Origin: Glebionis coronaria
Lineage: Eukaryota; Streptophyta; Magnoliopsida; Asterales; Asteraceae
NCBI GenBank assembly: GCA_025667525.1
Contig: CM046880.1
Span: 597,925,452 to 597,989,451, forward strand
DNA length: 64,000 bases
Direction of reading: 5' to 3'
Shown: positions 43,328 through 53,836 of the stretch, in pieces
How the letters are laid out: the number at the start of each line of letters is the position of its first letter
How positions within the stretch are numbered: position 1 is the first letter of the stretch
Position numbers and translations under genes: made by a program
Notes under the pieces: generated by a model
Told to the model about the DNA's origin: nothing
The model's database searches: none
What the model saw: the letters and a program-made list of their open reading frames with translations, nothing else

Positions 43328-44417
43328 GCATGAAGCTAAGTTCATACAGAAAATCGTTGAAGAGCTTTCACTAGAGTTACGTTTCATCAATTCGAGCATT
43401 GATGGAGATTTAATAGGCATGGAGACCCGTGTAAATCAGGTAATTTCATTCTTAGAACCTGGTGTTGATGATGTTCGCATGCTAGGGATATGGCGGATGG
43501 GAGGTGCGGGGAAAACAACTTTAGCCAGGGCGGTTTTTGATCAAATTTCCTTTCGGTTCGAATGTAAAAGCTTTGTTGAAAATGTAAGGGAAGAATCAAA
43601 ACCATCTTTCTCTGATTTAAAGTTATTGCAGAAACAAGTACTTTCAGATATTTTAGATGGTCAAGGCGTCACTGTAAGTGGTGTTCTTGACGGGAAAAAC
43701 AAAATGAAAAAAACGATGCGTGGTAGAAAGGTACTTGTTGTTCTTGATAACGTCGATCATAAAGACCAGCTTGAGGCGTTAGCCGGTGAATGTGATTGGT
43801 TTAAGCCTGGAAGTAGAATCATAATTACAACAAGAGATAAGCAAGTACTGGTAGCCCACCGAGTGAGCTTGATTCATAATGTGACTTTGTTATCTCAAGC
43901 AGAAGTTGGTCGCCTCTTTAGTAGGTATGCGTTTGGAAAAGAAAATCCGATTCAAGGGTATGAAGAGTTATCAGGAAAAGTGTTGCAATATGCTAGTGGT
44001 CTTCCCTTAACGATCAAAGTTATGGGCTCGTTTCTTTGTGGTCAAAGTGAGCGTTATTGGATAGATGCCATAGAAAGACTAAAAATAATTCCATTAAAGG
44101 ATACTCTTGAGATATTGGAATTAAGCTATAATGGTCTAGAGGAGGATTACAAGGAAATATTTCTAGATGTTGCATGCATACTAAACGGTAGGAGCAAAGA
44201 TTATGCAATTAGCGTGCTTGAAAGACGTGGATTTCATGCTGAAGTTGGTTTAAGAGTTCTTGAGCAGAAATCTTTAATAACTTATGATGGAGAGGAGGGA
44301 TTGGGCATGCATGACCATTTAGAAGAAATATTGTTCGTCGGTCACCCAGAAGAACCTCAAAGACATAGCCGATTGTGGGTTAATGAGGAAATTGAGCATA
44401 TATTGTCTAATGACCTG
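43328..44417 (+). CDS. TNL-B exon 2 (NB-ARC domain)
   Basis: Acceptor ATAG/G at 43326-43327, donor CTG/GTAAGA at 44418. 1090 nt, open, starting HEAKFIQKIVEEL. Compared with TNL-C it lacks 10 nt and then 2 nt near 44320-44345; the two losses sum to 12 nt, so the frame is restored after a short altered stretch (EEILFVGHPEEP against EEMGRNIVRRSHPEEP). This removes the arginine-rich helix just after the MHD motif. Confidence 0.88.
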
Positions 44418-45657
44418 GTAAGAATCTATTACCACATTTTTTGTCCTTATGGTTTGTTGGATATTTATTTTTGGTCCATAATTTGTTTATCTCTCTAAAA
44501 GTTTTCCCAAATTCACTTTCTCTCTCTAATAATTATCAACTGATTTATGTTTCTCACTGATTTTAAGCGTTTTGAAATTTAGGGTTCGGACAAAAATTAA
44601 AGGATTTTAATAGTATTTTAAACATGCTGATTATCTTTTCGATTTCAGGGTACCCAAGAAACAAAATGTCTGAGGTTACGGTCACGGGGTGTCAGTGCTG
44701 AAATTGCAATAAAAGGTCTAGCAAAAATGAAGGATCTTAGATTTCTTAACACATATCTTGCTCATAAATATGATTTTATTGATAGTATGAAATTTGATAA
44801 AGTTAGCCAATACCTTCGAAGTTCTTTACGAGTTATGACTTGGTTTGGTTTTCCTTTTTTGAGTTTACCGAATACATTTCAAGGAAAACATCTTATTGAA
44901 CTTCGCGATTGTTCAACTTTGGGAAGATGGAGAAGAAATGGTAGGAATAATGGTTGATTTGTTGTTTTTCATGATTCATTTAAGATCCTATATATCTATT
45001 ATATTGTATTGGTTTCTCATTCCACCAATATTCATTGTTTTCTGTATTTATGTTAGTTAGGTTCTTTATAAGCTGAGGTTCCTCAAAATAAGTGGGTCAA
45101 ACTTAAGGACCTTTGACCTTAGGTTCGCTCCAAACCTTGAGATTTTGATTATTACCGATTCTTGGCGTTTCGCATAGCTTCATATACCTGCTGATTATGA
45201 GCATTCAAAGCTCCAATATCTTAACATCTATCATTCAAAGCTGAAAAGCCTTCACCTCAGGAATACTCCGAATCTTAGGATGCTTATACTTGGTTGGTGT
45301 AGAGATTTGGTAGAACTTCAAATGCCTGCTGAAAGTTTAAAGCTCGAATATCTCAACCTCGGTTGTTCACGGTTAAAGACTATTCACCTCAGGAATACTC
45401 TTAACCTTGAGAGGCTAATACTCAGAGACTGTAATAATCTGGTATTGCTTCCGGAACTTAGGAGTGTAAAATGTTTGAAAGAGTTAAACATACGAGGTAC
45501 AGGAATACGTCGCCTTCCTCAGAGCATTTTCAAGTTAAAAGGTCTGCGTATAATTGGGCCTAAAGAGATTTTTGAGTCATATGGCTTACCATACAAGATT
45601 CAAACCTCTTACAATGGAGAACCCCTTGTAGAAACATTTGCTACATATGAATCGTAA

Positions 45658-46533
45658 ATAGCAAATGTATAGCTAAGTGGCTAGGTAGTTTCTTCTTTTT
45701 CTATTTATTAATTTGAAAACTGAAGGAATAAACTCCCAACTTGGATGGTGAAATACTGAAGTTAAATATGTTATTTACCTCATTACATGTTGATTAGTTT
45801 AATGAATCATAAACTTGAATAAGTTCATGTGAATTATTGGCTGTTTTCATGTGCTTAGGCTTTGCAACTCATCACTTCATGGAATCAAAGGATCATGCCC
45901 TCTCCTCAATGCCATAATGAACTCGATGTTCTATTGATGTAGCGAAAAAAACAAAGTAACAAAGATAAATAATTGAATCTGTTAATTCCAAAGAATAACA
46001 GAAACAACTTTTTTAACTATCGTTGATTCAAAAGAATACCGATAATCAGCTAAACTCCAACAATCGTTGATTCAACGAATACTCGATTATTCGGATGAAA
46101 TCGAACAATAAACCCTAACTTGGATTTAAGTTGATTAACAAAAGACTAAATAAACCTCCTGCGTCATTTAAGGAAACTAAATAAAATGTACACAAAAACA
46201 TAATCTTCGGTAGACATAAAATAATGATCCCACATCATCTATCTTCTGCTTCAATCTGTTTGCCATCTCTGACACCTTTCGTCAAATGTTGGAAGCGTGA
46301 CTGTTTATTTACGACTTCAATTATAATTTCACGACTGTATCATCTCAATAGCCAAGCTCTAGTGTGGTGTGGACATCAAGGTCTCGCGTTACAAAAGTTC
46401 AAAGTCTTCTTTTGTGATAGATTTGAAGGATCGTTTGTAATCAACAGTATATGTATGAGCAAGAAGTTGTTGAAAGTACGATTGTTTTTTGTTTACACTT
46501 TGTTCAGCAAGTCAAACAGTGTGGTTTATTAAT
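45658..46533. other. 3' flank of TNL-B, no gene seen
   Basis: AT-rich. Two similar segments ('atcgttgattcaa(a/c)gaata' at 46020 and 46063) form a short direct repeat. Ends at the left target duplication TTAAT of the next Copia element. Confidence 0.5.
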
Positions 46534-46864
46534 TGTTATATCTAGTCTTATATTTTCGCCTAAGTCGTGTCTAGGGTAATCAAGAGTCGAGTAGCCTAGT
46601 TTCCTAATAGCTATTAATAAAGGTCGGTTGGCAATGTCTAAGCCCAACCCGACCCGTAGGACTTGTATAGTCGGTTCCCCCTCATCTCTATAAAAGGAGG
46701 TGAGGGGGAACAAACCAATTACGCATTCTTTCAATAAACTAATCGGAAACGATTAGGGATTACCTTGTGGCGTCGCTTTTCTTTTCTGTCGATTCTGTTG
46801 TATGTGTTCTTCGTGATCGATATTCCGCATCTAGTAACCAGGATTGTAGGGAATAAACCCTTCA
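46534..46864 (+). repeat. 5' LTR of second Copia element
   Basis: Starts TGTTATATCTAG, ends CCCTTCA. Contains a TATA box (TCTATAAAAGG, 46684-46694) and an AATAAA signal at 46733-46738. Confidence 0.94.
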
Positions 46865-46866
46865 AG

Positions 46867-46878
46867 TGGTATCAGAGC
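46867..46878 (+). other. Primer-binding site of second Copia element
   Basis: TGGTATCAGAGC, two bases after the 5' LTR; complementary to initiator methionine tRNA. Confidence 0.92.
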
Positions 46879-47425
46879 TTGGTTCGCGAGAGCTGGTTCC
46901 TAGGATCGATCGTTGAAGATTATTGGTGATCGGGTTTAGATCATCAAGGTAGCAGCAGAACAATCGACTTTAAAGGGTCCTTTATCTTCAAATCACCAAG
47001 TTCAGTGGTGGTTTATTTTTGGTGGTAGTTTCCATCGCAGGGGAGATAAAGAGAGAAGGAAGAAGACGGTGTGGTGGCTGGTTTAAAAGTCAAACACTAA
47101 GAAAAGACTACGAGGGGTTTTATTTGGTTTCTTGGGCCAAAGGTGTTTTTGGGCCAACACTAACCAAATTTTAAAAGTTAATAGTATTATTTTTGTTTTT
47201 AAACAAAAGATAATATTATTTTGTACTTGTAGTATTTTTACGCAAGGAGTTTTTCGTAATTCGTGATTGTGAGGGTTTATCACAAGGTTTAGCGAATTAT
47301 CGAAAAAGACTTCGTAATTCGTGATTGTGAGGTATCACAAGGTTTAGCGAGTTGCCGAAGGGATTTTGTCGGTTTGTGATTGTCAGGTTATCACAAGGTT
47401 TAGCAAATCAACAAAGGATTAAAGA
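46879..47425 (+). other. Untranslated leader of second Copia element
   Basis: No frame of note. Contains three spaced copies of a 'cgtaattcgtgattgtgagg...tatcacaaggtttagcga' unit (about 47256-47302, 47309-47352, 47366-47410), so the leader has a triplicated segment of about 50 bp just before the gag ATG. Confidence 0.75.
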
Positions 47426-50400
47426 ATGACGGGAGCCAAGTTTGACATCGAGAAATTCGATGGAACTGGTGATTTCGGGTTATGGAGAATCAAGATGCGT
47501 GCTTTATTAATCCAGAACGGATGTGAAGCAGCTCTGGAGGTTTTCCCCGCGAATATGGAAGCTGAAGAGAAATCTAAGCTTGACAAGAATGCTCACAGTG
47601 CCATGATTTTGTGTTTAGGTAACAAGGTCCTTAGAGAGGTTACCTGGGAGACGACTGCAGCGGGGGTTTGGTCAAAGCTCGAGTCTTTGTACATGACAAA
47701 GTCATTGGCCAACAAGTTGTACCTGAAGAATAAGTTGTATACATTCTACATGCCGATTGGACGAAAGATTTCCGAGCATATAGATGAGTTCAACAAAATC
47801 GTTGTTGATTTAGCAAATATTGAGGTAAAATTCGAGGATGAAGATCTTGCTTTATTGTTACTCACGTCTTTACCAGCATCATACGAACACTTTGTGGATA
47901 CCTTGCTTTATGGACGGGAAGATTTGACTTTGGAGGACGTGATGGCCACACTAAATTCAAAGGAAATCAAAGAAAGGTTCAAGGCGAAGGGGGATGATGG
48001 TGAAGGGTTATATGTGAGGGGAAGAACTAATCGCAGGAATTCGCATCAGTCAAAGGGAAAGTCAAGATCGAAGTCTCGAGGTGGAAGACTCAAATGCTTT
48101 ATTTGTCAATCTGAGGAGCACTTGAGAAGAGACTGTCCGAAGAACAATCGCAAGAAGTCAAAAGGTTACGTCAAGAAAGATGATCAACCAAGCTCCAGTG
48201 GTTCGATTTACGACGATTCTGAGGTGATGATGGTGATGAGTGCAGAAAGACTGCAAGACTGGATCATGGATTCAGGAGGTTCATATCACATGTCACCCAG
48301 GTTAGATGTATTTTTTGATTTTCTGGAATGCGATGGGGGCAGCGTACTGTTGGGAGACAACAGGGAGTGCAAGATCAGGGGTATTGGCAAGGTAAAGGTA
48401 CAACTGAAAGATGGGTCAAGTTTTGTGTTAAACAATGTTAGGTACATTCCTGAATTGAAAAGAAACTTGATATCGCTGGGAACTCTTGAAAAAGAGGGAT
48501 ATACCGTAAAATTGCAGTCAGGCAAAGTCAAGGTGATTAATGGTTCTAGGGTTATTATATCTGGAACCCGAAGGGAGAACTGTGTGTACTCTTTGGATGG
48601 CCATGCATTGGCTGGTGAGCTTAATGCTAGTGTTGAAGAGAAAGACAGTCTTGTGCAGGTTTGGCATAAAAGACTGGGACATATCAGTGAGGCGGGACTA
48701 CACGTGCTGGAAAAGCAGGGTTTGTTTGGCAAGAAGAGTCTAGGTAAGCTCGATTTTTGTGAGAATTGTGTTCTGGGAAAGTCACATCGAGTCCGTTTCG
48801 GTGTAGGAAGGCACACTACTCAGGGAGTGATAGACTATGTTCATTCAGACTTATGGGGTCCGTCTCAGGTGGAATCATTAGGAGGTAAGAGGTATTTCTT
48901 ATCTATAGTTGATGATTATTCCAGGAGGGTATGGGTTTATGTTCTCAGGTTCAAACACGAAGCATTTGAAAAGTTCAAAGAGTGGAAACAGTTAGTAGAG
49001 AATCAGACTGGGAGGACGGTTAAGAAGCTTAGGACGGATAATGGTCTTGAGTTCTGTAACCGGGAATTTAATCAGCTATGTACTGAGAGTGGGATTGCTA
49101 GACATTTGACGGTTGCCGGGACGCCGCAGCAGAATGGGTTAGCAGAACGGATGAACAGAACTCTCATGGACAAGGTACGCTGTTTATTAATACAGTCTGG
49201 ATTGCCCAAGACCTTCTGGGCGGAAGCGACATGTACGGCCGCATATCTTATAAATAGGTCACCATCGACAGCGATTGAGAAGAAGACACCTATGGAGATG
49301 TGGTCGGGACATCCTAGTGATTATGGGATGTTGAGAGTTTTCGGCTGTGTCGCGTATTCACACGTTAAACAAGGTAAGCTCGAGCCGAGAGCTGTAAAAT
49401 GCGTTCTTTTGGGGTATCCTGAAGGTGTGAAGGGATACAGACTATATAGGCTTGATAATGAATCACCTAAAATAGTCACAAGCAGGAACGTGGTCTTCAA
49501 TGAAAGTGTCATGTACAAAGACACGTTGAAGGATACTGGTGCAGGAAAAGATAAGTCTGTTGAGGAATTACAAGTTGAGGTGGAACTGCAGAGGTTAAAT
49601 AATCATACGCCTGAGGAAGACCATCCAGGTCAGGAAGATCAAACAGGTCATGAAGATCAGTCAGATCAGGAAGACCAGACAGATCAGGAAGATGGCGATG
49701 ATGAAGATGCAGGGGTTCAAGAGATTGATCATCCACCGGATCTCACAGATTATCAATTGGTTCGGGATAGAGAGCCAAGGACAAAAACGAAACCGGCAAG
49801 GTTTCGGGATGAGAGTAATATGGTTGCTTACGCGTTTGCTGCAGCAGAGGAAGAAGATACTCATGAACCATTGACATACCAGGAAGCAGTTGCTTGTGAA
49901 GACAGTTCTAAGTGGAAAGCTGCTATGGAAGAAGAGATGGATTCTCTGAAGAAGAACAAGACCTGGGTGTTAGTAGATCATTCAGCTGGGCAAAAGCTGG
50001 TGAGCTGCAAATGGTTGTACAAAATAAAGGAAGGGATTGAAGGTGTTCAAAAGCCTAGGTACAAGGCAAGGTTGGTGGCTCGTGGATTCACACAAAGGGC
50101 AGGTATTGATTACAATGAAGTATTTTCGCCGGTAGTTCGACACACATCTATTCGGGTTATACTTGCATTGACTGCGTGTAAAGATTATGAGCTGGAGCAG
50201 CTTGATGTAAAGACGGCGTTTTTACATGGAAATCTTGAAGAGGTGATCTACATGAGGCAACCACCGGGATTTGAACAAGGTAACAAGGTATGTTTGTTAA
50301 AGAAATCTCTTTATGGTTTGAAGCAGTCACCTAGGCAATGGTACAAGAGGTTCGATGAGTATATGCTGAGCAACGGGTTTAAGCGTAGCAGTTACGACAG

Positions 50401-51427
50401 CTGCGTATATTACAGGAGTTATGCACCAGGGGAGTATATATATCTATTGTTATATGTAGATGATATGCTGATTGCTTGTAAAAGCAAGGCTGAGATCGCG
50501 GCTACCAAGTCTTTGCTTAAAAGGGAGTTCGACATGAAAGAGCTCGGGGAAGCAAAGAAGATTCTTGGTATGGAGATCTTCAGAGATCGGAGTCGCAAGA
50601 TTCTGAGGGTGTCACAATCCGGGTACGTTTCTAAAGTTTTAAAAAGGTTTAGAATGGACAATGGGGAGTCGGTTCAGACACCATTGGATGGGCACTTCAA
50701 GCTGTCATTGAAGGATTGTCCGGTTAGGGATTGTGATGTTGAAAGAATGAGTAGGGTGCCATATTCAAATGCGGTTGGGAGCTTGATGTACTTGATGGTA
50801 TGCACGAGGCCAGACATAGCGTATGCAGTAAGTGTAGTTAGCAGATATTTGGCGAATCCGGGTAAACTCCATTGGAAAGCAGTGAAGTGGATTATGAAAT
50901 ATTTGCAGGGCACTGTAAACGTGGGTTTGGTGTATGGGACAAATCGTGGCAACCATGTGGACGTAACAGGTTTTGTTGATTCAGACTACGCCAAGGATCC
51001 GGATAAGGGTAGGTCTCTCACTGGTTACGCATTTTTAGTACAGGGATGTGTTGTAAGCTGGAAGGCAACGCTACAACACGTGGTGGCTCTTTCAACTACA
51101 GAGGCAGAATATATGGCCCTTACGGAGGCTGTGAAGGAAGCTATTTGGCTAAGAGGACTCTTGGAAGAGTTGGGCGTGAAGCTCAACACTGTTGCAGTTA
51201 ATTGTGATAATCAGGGCGCGATTCACTTATCGCGGAATCATGTTTTTCATGAAAGGACAAAGCACATCAATGTGCGTTATCACTTTATCAGAGAAGTCTT
51301 GGAAGCAAAGATGGTTGAAGTTCTGAAGGTGGGTACTGAACACAATGCTGCGGATGCCTTGACGAAGGTGGTACCTGGACGCAAGTTACAACACTGCCTG
51401 GAATTGCTGAGTGTTGGGATAGGCTAA
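47426..51427 (+). CDS. Copia gag-pol polyprotein, intact
   Basis: 1333 residues in one frame starting MTGAKFDIEKFDG. Gag with UBN2-type fold (about 1-190); basic Ser/Arg/Lys stretch; zinc knuckle CFICQSEEHLRRDC (about 224-237, the usual GH is EH); protease DSGG (about 282); GAG-pre-integrase RLGH; integrase D, D, E near 475, 538 and 574; an acidic linker at about 725-765 with repeated (D/S)QEDQ units; reverse transcriptase with SLYGLKQSPRQW and YVDD (1010-1013); RNase H with TTEAEYMALTEA and the final RTKHINVRYHFIRE block. Complete for the family (about 1300 residues). All catalytic residues I can see are kept. No close identity to the polyprotein at 36661 beyond the shared motifs. Confidence 0.95.
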   Translation: MTGAKFDIEKFDGTGDFGLWRIKMRALLIQNGCEAALEVFPANMEAEEKSKLDKNAHSAMILCLGNKVLREVTWETTAAGVWSKLESLYMTKSLANKLYLKNKLYTFYMPIGRKISEHIDEFNKIVVDLANIEVKFEDEDLALLLLTSLPASYEHFVDTLLYGREDLTLEDVMATLNSKEIKERFKAKGDDGEGLYVRGRTNRRNSHQSKGKSRSKSRGGRLKCFICQSEEHLRRDCPKNNRKKSKGYVKKDDQPSSSGSIYDDSEVMMVMSAERLQDWIMDSGGSYHMSPRLDVFFDFLECDGGSVLLGDNRECKIRGIGKVKVQLKDGSSFVLNNVRYIPELKRNLISLGTLEKEGYTVKLQSGKVKVINGSRVIISGTRRENCVYSLDGHALAGELNASVEEKDSLVQVWHKRLGHISEAGLHVLEKQGLFGKKSLGKLDFCENCVLGKSHRVRFGVGRHTTQGVIDYVHSDLWGPSQVESLGGKRYFLSIVDDYSRRVWVYVLRFKHEAFEKFKEWKQLVENQTGRTVKKLRTDNGLEFCNREFNQLCTESGIARHLTVAGTPQQNGLAERMNRTLMDKVRCLLIQSGLPKTFWAEATCTAAYLINRSPSTAIEKKTPMEMWSGHPSDYGMLRVFGCVAYSHVKQGKLEPRAVKCVLLGYPEGVKGYRLYRLDNESPKIVTSRNVVFNESVMYKDTLKDTGAGKDKSVEELQVEVELQRLNNHTPEEDHPGQEDQTGHEDQSDQEDQTDQEDGDDEDAGVQEIDHPPDLTDYQLVRDREPRTKTKPARFRDESNMVAYAFAAAEEEDTHEPLTYQEAVACEDSSKWKAAMEEEMDSLKKNKTWVLVDHSAGQKLVSCKWLYKIKEGIEGVQKPRYKARLVARGFTQRAGIDYNEVFSPVVRHTSIRVILALTACKDYELEQLDVKTAFLHGNLEEVIYMRQPPGFEQGNKVCLLKKSLYGLKQSPRQWYKRFDEYMLSNGFKRSSYDSCVYYRSYAPGEYIYLLLYVDDMLIACKSKAEIAATKSLLKREFDMKELGEAKKILGMEIFRDRSRKILRVSQSGYVSKVLKRFRMDNGESVQTPLDGHFKLSLKDCPVRDCDVERMSRVPYSNAVGSLMYLMVCTRPDIAYAVSVVSRYLANPGKLHWKAVKWIMKYLQGTVNVGLVYGTNRGNHVDVTGFVDSDYAKDPDKGRSLTGYAFLVQGCVVSWKATLQHVVALSTTEAEYMALTEAVKEAIWLRGLLEELGVKLNTVAVNCDNQGAIHLSRNHVFHERTKHINVRYHFIREVLEAKMVEVLKVGTEHNAADALTKVVPGRKLQHCLELLSVGIG

Positions 51428-51447
51428 TATAAGCCTAAGGTGGAAAT

Positions 51448-51778
51448 TGTTATATCTAGTCTTATATTTTCGCCTAAGTCGTGTCTAGGGTAATCAAGAG
51501 TCGAGTAGCCTAGTTTCCTAATAACTATTAATAAAGGTCGGTTGGCAATGTCTAAGCCCAACCCGACCCGTAGGACTTGTATAGTCGGTTCCCCCTCATC
51601 TCTATAAAAGGAGGTGAGGGGGAACAAACCAATTACGCATTCTTTCAATAAACTAATCGGAAACGATTAGGGATTACCTTGTGGCGTCGCTTTTCTTTTC
51701 TGTCGATTCTGTTGTATGTGTTCTTCGTGATCGATATTCCGCATCTAGTAACCAGGATTGTAGGGAATAAACCCTGCA
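51448..51778 (+). repeat. 3' LTR of second Copia element
   Basis: 331 bp, TG...CA ends, two differences from the 5' LTR. Preceded by the polypurine tract at 51437-51447. Confidence 0.94.
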
Positions 51779-51783
51779 TTAAT

Positions 51784-52514
51784 ATGTTGAGATTTAATTG
51801 ATAATCAAAATTTATTGTATAACAGGTGTGAGTAACAAGATACATATGTAAATTGCATCCAAATTCATTAATAAGTTCAATCTTTATTGGCCAATTCACT
51901 TGATAATATGATGAATATCTACAACCCCAAGGAATTCGAAAACCCCCAAAAATGTGAATTGCTTTGTGTCGTAAGGGGGTCAGAATGAGGACCGGTACAA
52001 ATGTCACAAGATTAAGGGATCAAAAAAGATGCTGGCAAAAGAAGGGTTCGAGGGGATGGTCAAGCTACAGGACATTGGTTCACAGATGGCGATGGGAAGA
52101 GGGTAAGTTGGAAAGTCGGTGTTTTGTTACCGTAGTCATTTCAAATCAAGAAGCTGTTAGAAATATGGGTTCAGATTGGCATTTCAGAACACCCCAACCC
52201 CAAATCACACCGAATAATACATCGAATCGTTATTTGGTAGATATTCCGTTAGCTTCTGACGTGAACACAGTTGTTGATGGTAGGTTTGTATGAAACAGTT
52301 GAGTTGCATGTCATAAAAAATGTAGAATTTGGAAAGTATAATTAGTCGTGATTAGGCATAAATTAACATGGACCTCAACCCAGGTGAAGAAGCTCTTGCC
52401 ACATGCACATTCTCAGCTATCAATCTTCAGTTAAACCAACAAGTAATGTAACCATAAAAAAAGGCCCGTAACATATTATTTTTGAGCAGAATGAAAATGA
52501 ATTGAGATCATTAT
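51784..52514. other. Intergenic, no gene seen
   Basis: A 109-codon frame (51964-52293) has no recognisable features. 'ggaattcgaaaacccccaaaa' at 51931 resembles 3143 and 32994, and the whole stretch may be a diverged copy of the sequence at 3120-3330. Confidence 0.4.
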
Positions 52515-52836
52515 TGTTGGAATATTAGTAGTAAACTTAAATATAGTTTAGGGACTTAAGTGTACTTTGTAATATAAATTAGGAATAAACTTGTATTAGG
52601 AAGGTGCCTACCACTATCTCTATAAATAGGGATGAGGGATCCTAGTTCATTGAATTTTTCTTCCTCAATGTAGTCTTTATTAGGGTTATTAATAAAGAGG
52701 TAGTTGAGGGTATACCGTGTGCATATATATATTTGTCGGTTCTTTGTTGTCTCTCGTGTTCGCTACTTGTGCTCGATATAACTCGCGATCTAGCGGTTCC
52801 GCGTTATCGAACTTCGGGTTTGTTGTCGGTTTATTA
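52515..52836 (+). repeat. LTR with primer-site remnant (truncated Copia-like element)
   Basis: TGTTGGAATATTAG... with a TATA box (TCTATAAATAGGG, 52617-52629) and an AATAAA at 52690. Directly after it, TGGTATCA (52837-52844) matches the start of an initiator-Met primer site. Nothing of the interior or of a second LTR follows, so it is a truncated element. Confidence 0.6.
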
Positions 52837-52849
52837 TGGTATCATATGT

Positions 52850-53836
52850 TGTTATGTACAGAGTTCTTTTTCAATAGATTTAAAAAAATTAAGCCATCAG
52901 TAGGATACTAGTTGTATATTATTAACAGATTTGGTTCATGAAAGCTGTTAGCATCTGAAAGTCTAAACAAGTAGCGAGAAGTTTATAATAAGATCGATTC
53001 AAACTTTAGAGAGCCCTAAAACAAGTTTCATTTCTTATTGGGTATACAAAGCAGGCCAGATTATGTCCCGGTACAAGTGTGGATAGTTAGTTATCAGATT
53101 TGGTCCTTGAACCTCATGATCATGAGTGATCTAGGTTCACACTGAAATCCTGTTTATATTTTCAACAGGCCCGGGACGGACTTATCAAAATGAAACCATT
53201 TGTATTTGACAAAGAAATAGAATATGAATAATTGGGGTTAGTTTGTATCGAAGTTGGGGTTAGAATATGAAATAATTTTCTTGGTTACCGAATGTAGTAT
53301 TAAATTTTAGGAAGAAACCAATAATTACGTTATAAACAAGATGGGACTAGTGTTATCCGTGATTCCATTGTACTTTTCAAGGCCAATTTTACAACATCTA
53401 ATCATTGTTCAAGCAATTATACGATTTTTTCTATAAATAAACAAACTGTTTCATAATGAGCATTGTTTTGAAATTCGGGTTTAGCTGACGGGTTAAACCG
53501 TGACACGATCATGTGATCAGACACTGGTTTTGAGCCAAATTAAATCTGATAGAAACCTTGGTTAAATTGATTGAACCAGTAATTCGATCGAACATATCAA
53601 AAGACCTGTTACTAAAACACTGATATGAGAATTGTGAAGAAGCGAATAAATATTTTTCATAGATGCATCTTATGTCCTCAAGTAGGAAACATCGTCATTT
53701 GACCAATGGCTTTTATTATAAAAATAATTCAATATTCTCTTTTCGCAACTATAACTCAAATTTGCAATCAGTTATAATTGTATCCCACAACTATAACTCA
53801 AATTTACTAAAACTTAATCTTCATTCATAACTTTAA
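52850..53836. other. 5' flank of TNL-C
   Basis: No gene seen. 53100-53740 aligns by eye in pieces with 1790-4020 upstream of TNL-A, including a decayed copy of the AACCGG repeat at 53463-53620. The stretch 'actataactcaaattt' occurs twice (53749 and 53791), a duplication of about 42 bp just before the start codon. Confidence 0.5.

Larger units (their letters stand above)
42558..45657 (+). pseudogene. TNL-B: TIR-NBS-LRR resistance gene, LRR part broken
   Basis: Exon 1 (42558-43036) encodes a full TIR domain with FLSFRGEDTRKNF and SSWCLQELVKI, keeping the catalytic Glu. Exon 2 (43328-44417) encodes NB-ARC; exons 1+2 give 523 codons without a stop. Motifs: P-loop RMGGAGKTT (the first Gly of GxxxxGKT is Arg), kinase-2 VVLDNVD (second Asp is Asn), RNBS-B GSRIIITTRD, GLPL, FLDVACI and MHD (GMHDHLEE). 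Exon 3 (44649-44940) is 292 nt, not a multiple of three, because of a small deletion near 44900. Exon 4 (45061-45657; LRRs of the form LKxLxLxxTPNLExLxLxxC) has a TAG at 45175-45177. TNLs are cytoplasmic/nuclear immune receptors whose TIR makes NAD-derived signals. This copy could at best give a truncated TIR-NB protein with a weakened ATP site. Confidence 0.9.
46534..51778 (+). mobile_element. Second intact Ty1/Copia LTR retrotransposon
   Basis: 5245 bp. LTRs 46534-46864 and 51448-51778 (331 bp each) differ at two positions by eye (a G/A change near 46611 and the penultimate CTTCA/CTGCA). Target duplication TTAAT at 46529-46533 and 51779-51783. Primer site TGGTATCAGAGC at 46867-46878 and purine tract AAGGTGGAAAT before the 3' LTR. 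A single full-length gag-pol frame. Not closely related to the element at 36096 in LTR sequence. Probably a recent, potentially autonomous insertion downstream of TNL-B. Confidence 0.96.

Noticed and set aside
48286..48816. 176-codon minus-strand frame inside the second Copia element
   Set aside because: Shadow of the gag-pol frame on the other strand; no motif and no start context.
51964..52293. 109-codon plus-strand frame, possibly a gene
   Set aside because: No recognisable domain or intron structure, basic low-information composition, and the sequence resembles non-coding flank at 3120-3330.
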